From contig NZ_JAGFMD010000008.1 of NCBI RefSeq assembly GCF_017592825.1, forward strand, positions 124,001 through 188,000: 64,000 bases of DNA. The letters run 5' to 3'. The position numbers were made by a program, and so were the translations under genes. The notes under the pieces are model-generated. The model had not been told where the DNA came from. It saw only the letters and a program-made list of their open reading frames with translations, and ran no database searches. Every line of letters begins with the position of its first letter. Within the stretch, counting starts at the first letter, position 1. Shown here in pieces: positions 61,478 to 64,000 of the stretch. The DNA is from Roseivirga sp. E12 (GTDB lineage Bacteria; Bacteroidota; Bacteroidia; Cytophagales; Cyclobacteriaceae).

Positions 61478-64000
61478 GTGCACAGAAAGCTAAAGGTTGT
61501 ACTACTACTCATTGGTATTCTTGTCTCCGTTAGTGCTAGGAGTCAAGATTTTACCCGTAATAACTGGTATTTTTCTGGTAACGATCAAGCCCTGATCTTC
61601 GGTAAAGGACAAACAGCAAGGGCGACCTTAAGCCCTGGAAAAGTCCCTCAGAACAACATCGGAGAAAAAGTAACCGCGACAGATCCTACTTCAGGTGATC
61701 TCATTTTCTACTCTGATGGTATCAATATCTATGATGCTACAAACCAAGTAATGCAAAATGGTAGCGGCATCTTAACGGATCTAAATGGCATTCAGGCAAT
61801 GAGTACGAGCCCTGTTCCTGGTGCAGGGAATGAGAACCTATTTTACTTGTTCCATAAAAATGCCGCGGGTGAGATTAGGTACACGGTGGTAGACAGAAGT
61901 GTCCAAGGCAACAGAGCTACAGGGCCTCCTGCTGGTGAGGTCATTAATATCGGTCGGAATATTGCATCTGGCATTACCTCTAGAGGTAATGGAATGATAA
62001 CTATTGGATCGCGTGATATGACCCAGTTTTGGTTGATCTCTCAGAATTCAAGCAATGGAGATATTGAGATACACAGTATTCCCGAGCCAAATGGCACATT
62101 CACAATGGTGGATAACTTAACATTGGCAAATCCGATTGAAGCACTTCATTTTTCACACCATCAATTAAGTGGCCAAATTGCTATCGTCCCCTCCAACAAT
62201 TCAAATATTCAGATAATCAGATTCACTGAAACCGGTCAGTCCCTCGACTTCGAAAGAACCTTACTCAATACCTTCATCCCCGGCAATACCTTTGGAGGTT
62301 CGGCAGGTTGGTCTGCGACAGGACATTACCTCTACTTTAGTAGAAATACAGCAACGAATGGTAATGTCTATCGGTTTGATATGCACGACATCAGAGATGA
62401 TGCCCCTTTGGATACAGTATTCAATACGCCTATTGAAGAAAGCCTCAGTTTATTACTAGCACCAGATAGTACCATATACCACATCTACAGAGATACTCCA
62501 GGCGGTAGTCGTTTCATGGCTAAAGTAAATGAACCGGACAGCGCAATTGCTTTGATCGATTATGAGAGTGCTCTCTTTAATGGCACTGATGTCAATTCTG
62601 ACTACTTCAGTCAGTTTATTCCAGAGGCTCTCATTATGCCGACAGTGAGTATAGTTCTTCAGGATGGAGATTTATGCATGAACAACCCTGTTCAGTTCTT
62701 CCCCCTGATCGAGCCCTCCACAGCCATACCTACATCTTATTTTTGGGATTTCCAGTCCTTTGGATTGACTTCTGGTGAGCATGCTCCAATCATGAGTTTT
62801 GAAGAGGCAGGACTACTATCAGCCACTTTGTCGGTGACTATTAATGGCCAAACTATTCGATCCAATACGGTAATGAGGCAAATTATGGAGAATGACCTCC
62901 AAGTCTCCTTACCTGATACCACAATTTGTGAAGGCGAGACCTTAGAATTGGATGCTGAACCTGAGCAAGGTGGACAAGGTCAACAAGGAGGTGCCAGTGG
63001 CGGACCATTTGAATACCTCTGGAGTACAGGAGAAACAAGTTCAACCATTAATGTTTCGGAAGCTGGTGACTACTGGGTAGTTATTACGCCTACTACCGGC
63101 TGTCCTATCTATGCCGAAGCCCAAGTGGATGTATATGCCGATGAAAGCACCACAGCCAATATCTGGTATTTCGGAGATGGTGCAGGAATTGATTTCAATG
63201 AAGAGGATGGCCTGGACCCTCCCCCCAGAAGTATTACAACAGCGCATGCGATGAATGCCCCTGCCGGTACCTCTACAATATCAGATGCCAATGGCGATGT
63301 TTTGTTCTACTCTAATGGTTCCAGAACCTGGAATCGTGAAAATGACGTAATGCCCAATGGTACAGAGTTAGGCGGAGATAGTACCTCTGCCCAAGCAGTT
63401 ATTATCGTTCCTTTTATTGATGACGAAACGATGTACTACCTCTTTACTACCCAACAGGTTTATGGTGATAATACATTCGAGGTAAAGTACAGTGTAGTAG
63501 ACATGAAAGAAGACAACGGTCGAGGAGATGTTGTCATGAAGGATATTGTCCTATTTACCAGAAGTACAGAAAAGATTGTTGCTTTAGAAGGTGGAGGTGG
63601 TCATTGGCTATTGGCTCATGAATATGGAAATAATACGTTCCGAACATACCCCATTACTGCAGCGGGAATTGGGCCTCCAATTATATCGTCTGCGGGTGCT
63701 GTCCACTCTTTCAACGACCCACTGAGCGGTCAAGCGGGCATGAAGTTTTCTGAAGACGGGGAACGTGTTGCTGTGACATTGATAGAGGGTACTGAAGACT
63801 ATGTAGAACTCTTCGATTTTGATCCTATTCTAGGGGAAATCGTTGATTTCGAGTATCGGATTGACCTGAACGAAGGCGGTGGCGGAAACGACCAGGTTTA
63901 TGATGCCCATTTTTCTCAAGCGGGTGTCAAACTGTTTGTCACGATGAACAATCGAAATACTGGCACACCTGGAGGCAGAGTGCTGGAATACAGGGTCGAC
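61478..64000 (+). CDS. Large exported protein beside porP/sprF (3' end missing)
   Basis: This frame opens at a GTG at 61478 and stays open to the right edge, 841 residues without a stop. No ATG is available between the previous in-frame stop at 61415 and this codon. The N-terminus (VHRKLKVVLLLIGILVSVSARSQ) is a signal peptide. The protein has two copies of a module: NNWYFSGNDQALIFG from Trp30, and NIWYFGDGAGIDFN from Trp563, each followed by GDLIFYSDGINIY or GDVLFYSNGSRTW. Between them, ICEGETLELDAEPEQGG and YLWSTGETSSTINVSEAGDYWV match PKD-like/SprB-type Ig repeats. Such proteins in Bacteroidota often end with a type IX sorting domain, which would lie past the edge. Confidence 0.8.
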   Translation, partial: MHRKLKVVLLLIGILVSVSARSQDFTRNNWYFSGNDQALIFGKGQTARATLSPGKVPQNNIGEKVTATDPTSGDLIFYSDGINIYDATNQVMQNGSGILTDLNGIQAMSTSPVPGAGNENLFYLFHKNAAGEIRYTVVDRSVQGNRATGPPAGEVINIGRNIASGITSRGNGMITIGSRDMTQFWLISQNSSNGDIEIHSIPEPNGTFTMVDNLTLANPIEALHFSHHQLSGQIAIVPSNNSNIQIIRFTETGQSLDFERTLLNTFIPGNTFGGSAGWSATGHYLYFSRNTATNGNVYRFDMHDIRDDAPLDTVFNTPIEESLSLLLAPDSTIYHIYRDTPGGSRFMAKVNEPDSAIALIDYESALFNGTDVNSDYFSQFIPEALIMPTVSIVLQDGDLCMNNPVQFFPLIEPSTAIPTSYFWDFQSFGLTSGEHAPIMSFEEAGLLSATLSVTINGQTIRSNTVMRQIMENDLQVSLPDTTICEGETLELDAEPEQGGQGQQGGASGGPFEYLWSTGETSSTINVSEAGDYWVVITPTTGCPIYAEAQVDVYADESTTANIWYFGDGAGIDFNEEDGLDPPPRSITTAHAMNAPAGTSTISDANGDVLFYSNGSRTWNRENDVMPNGTELGGDSTSAQAVIIVPFIDDETMYYLFTTQQVYGDNTFEVKYSVVDMKEDNGRGDVVMKDIVLFTRSTEKIVALEGGGGHWLLAHEYGNNTFRTYPITAAGIGPPIISSAGAVHSFNDPLSGQAGMKFSEDGERVAVTLIEGTEDYVELFDFDPILGEIVDFEYRIDLNEGGGGNDQVYDAHFSQAGVKLFVTMNNRNTGTPGGRVLEYRVD

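Noticed and set aside
1-64000. tRNA or rRNA genes in intergenic regions
   Set aside because: The longer gaps (19450-19872, 30870-31121, 51899-52270, 52832-53016, 61261-61477) were read on both strands without finding a cloverleaf with a T-loop GTTCRA motif or rRNA-like sequence.

Overview
The window is bacterial chromosome from a member of the Bacteroidota, most likely order Cytophagales (Roseivirga/Fulvivirga/Reichenbachiella-like). The evidence is: a fused gliding-motility ABC protein (GldF+GldG) beside GldA, a type IX secretion PorP/SprF protein, DUF5686/CarboxypepD_reg and DUF4290 proteins, tail-fibre-like cell-surface proteins, -7 elements of the TAnnTTTG type in place of a sigma70 -10 box, and a MurA with Asp in place of the catalytic Cys. 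The taxonomic placement below phylum is inference. No rRNA, tRNA, CRISPR array, prophage or insertion sequence was found.

Layout. 1-7.9 kb (minus strand): a penicillin-acylase-type lipoprotein cut by the window edge, a DsbA-like thioredoxin-fold protein, ExbD, a DUF5686 outer-membrane protein, then nadD, gmk, a small anti-sigma-like protein and an ECF sigma factor as one tight operon. 8-14.9 kb (plus): a GT4 glycosyltransferase, UvrD/PcrA helicase, DUF4290, murA and two paralogous membrane-anchored proteins. 14.9-25.1 kb: a complete assimilatory sulfate-reduction and siroheme block, split into cysH-cysD-cysN with a DUF2061 gene (minus) and sulfite reductase-cobA-precorrin-2 dehydrogenase-rhodanese (plus). 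Between them lie an Rrf2 regulator, a LytTR regulator and dnaN. Both sulfur units carry the same inverted repeat (CCCTAC-N7-GTAGA) over the promoter, a strong candidate operator for the Rrf2 protein.

25.1-36.4 kb: GldFG and GldA, an SDR enzyme, a GC-rich palindromic intergenic block, purine nucleoside phosphorylase, an FMN reductase, and an unassigned four-gene module. That module consists of two paralogous lipoproteins, an ECF sigma factor, and a one-TM protein ending in a beta-barrel-like domain. It is followed by a convergent LamG surface protein.

36.6-51.9 kb (minus): the division and cell wall (dcw) cluster, mraZ-rsmH-ftsL-ftsI-murE-mraY-murD-ftsW-murG-murC-ftsQ-ftsA-ftsZ, tightly overlapped, without murF, murB or ddl. 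Upstream of mraZ there are four GTG-containing repeats spaced exactly 10 bp apart, fitting an MraZ autoregulatory site. 52.2-64 kb: a small lipoprotein, polyprenyl synthetase, an LpxR-like lipid A deacylase, bioF-like KAPA synthase, a PlsB-like acyltransferase overlapping gpsA, an M48 protease, PorP/SprF, and the start of a very large exported protein that runs off the right edge.

The most promising leads are the shared sulfur operator, the mraZ repeat array, the two-lipoprotein/sigma/barrel module and the helical (HEPN-like) extension on the sulfite reductase. Nothing in the window forms an obvious defence or mobile system.
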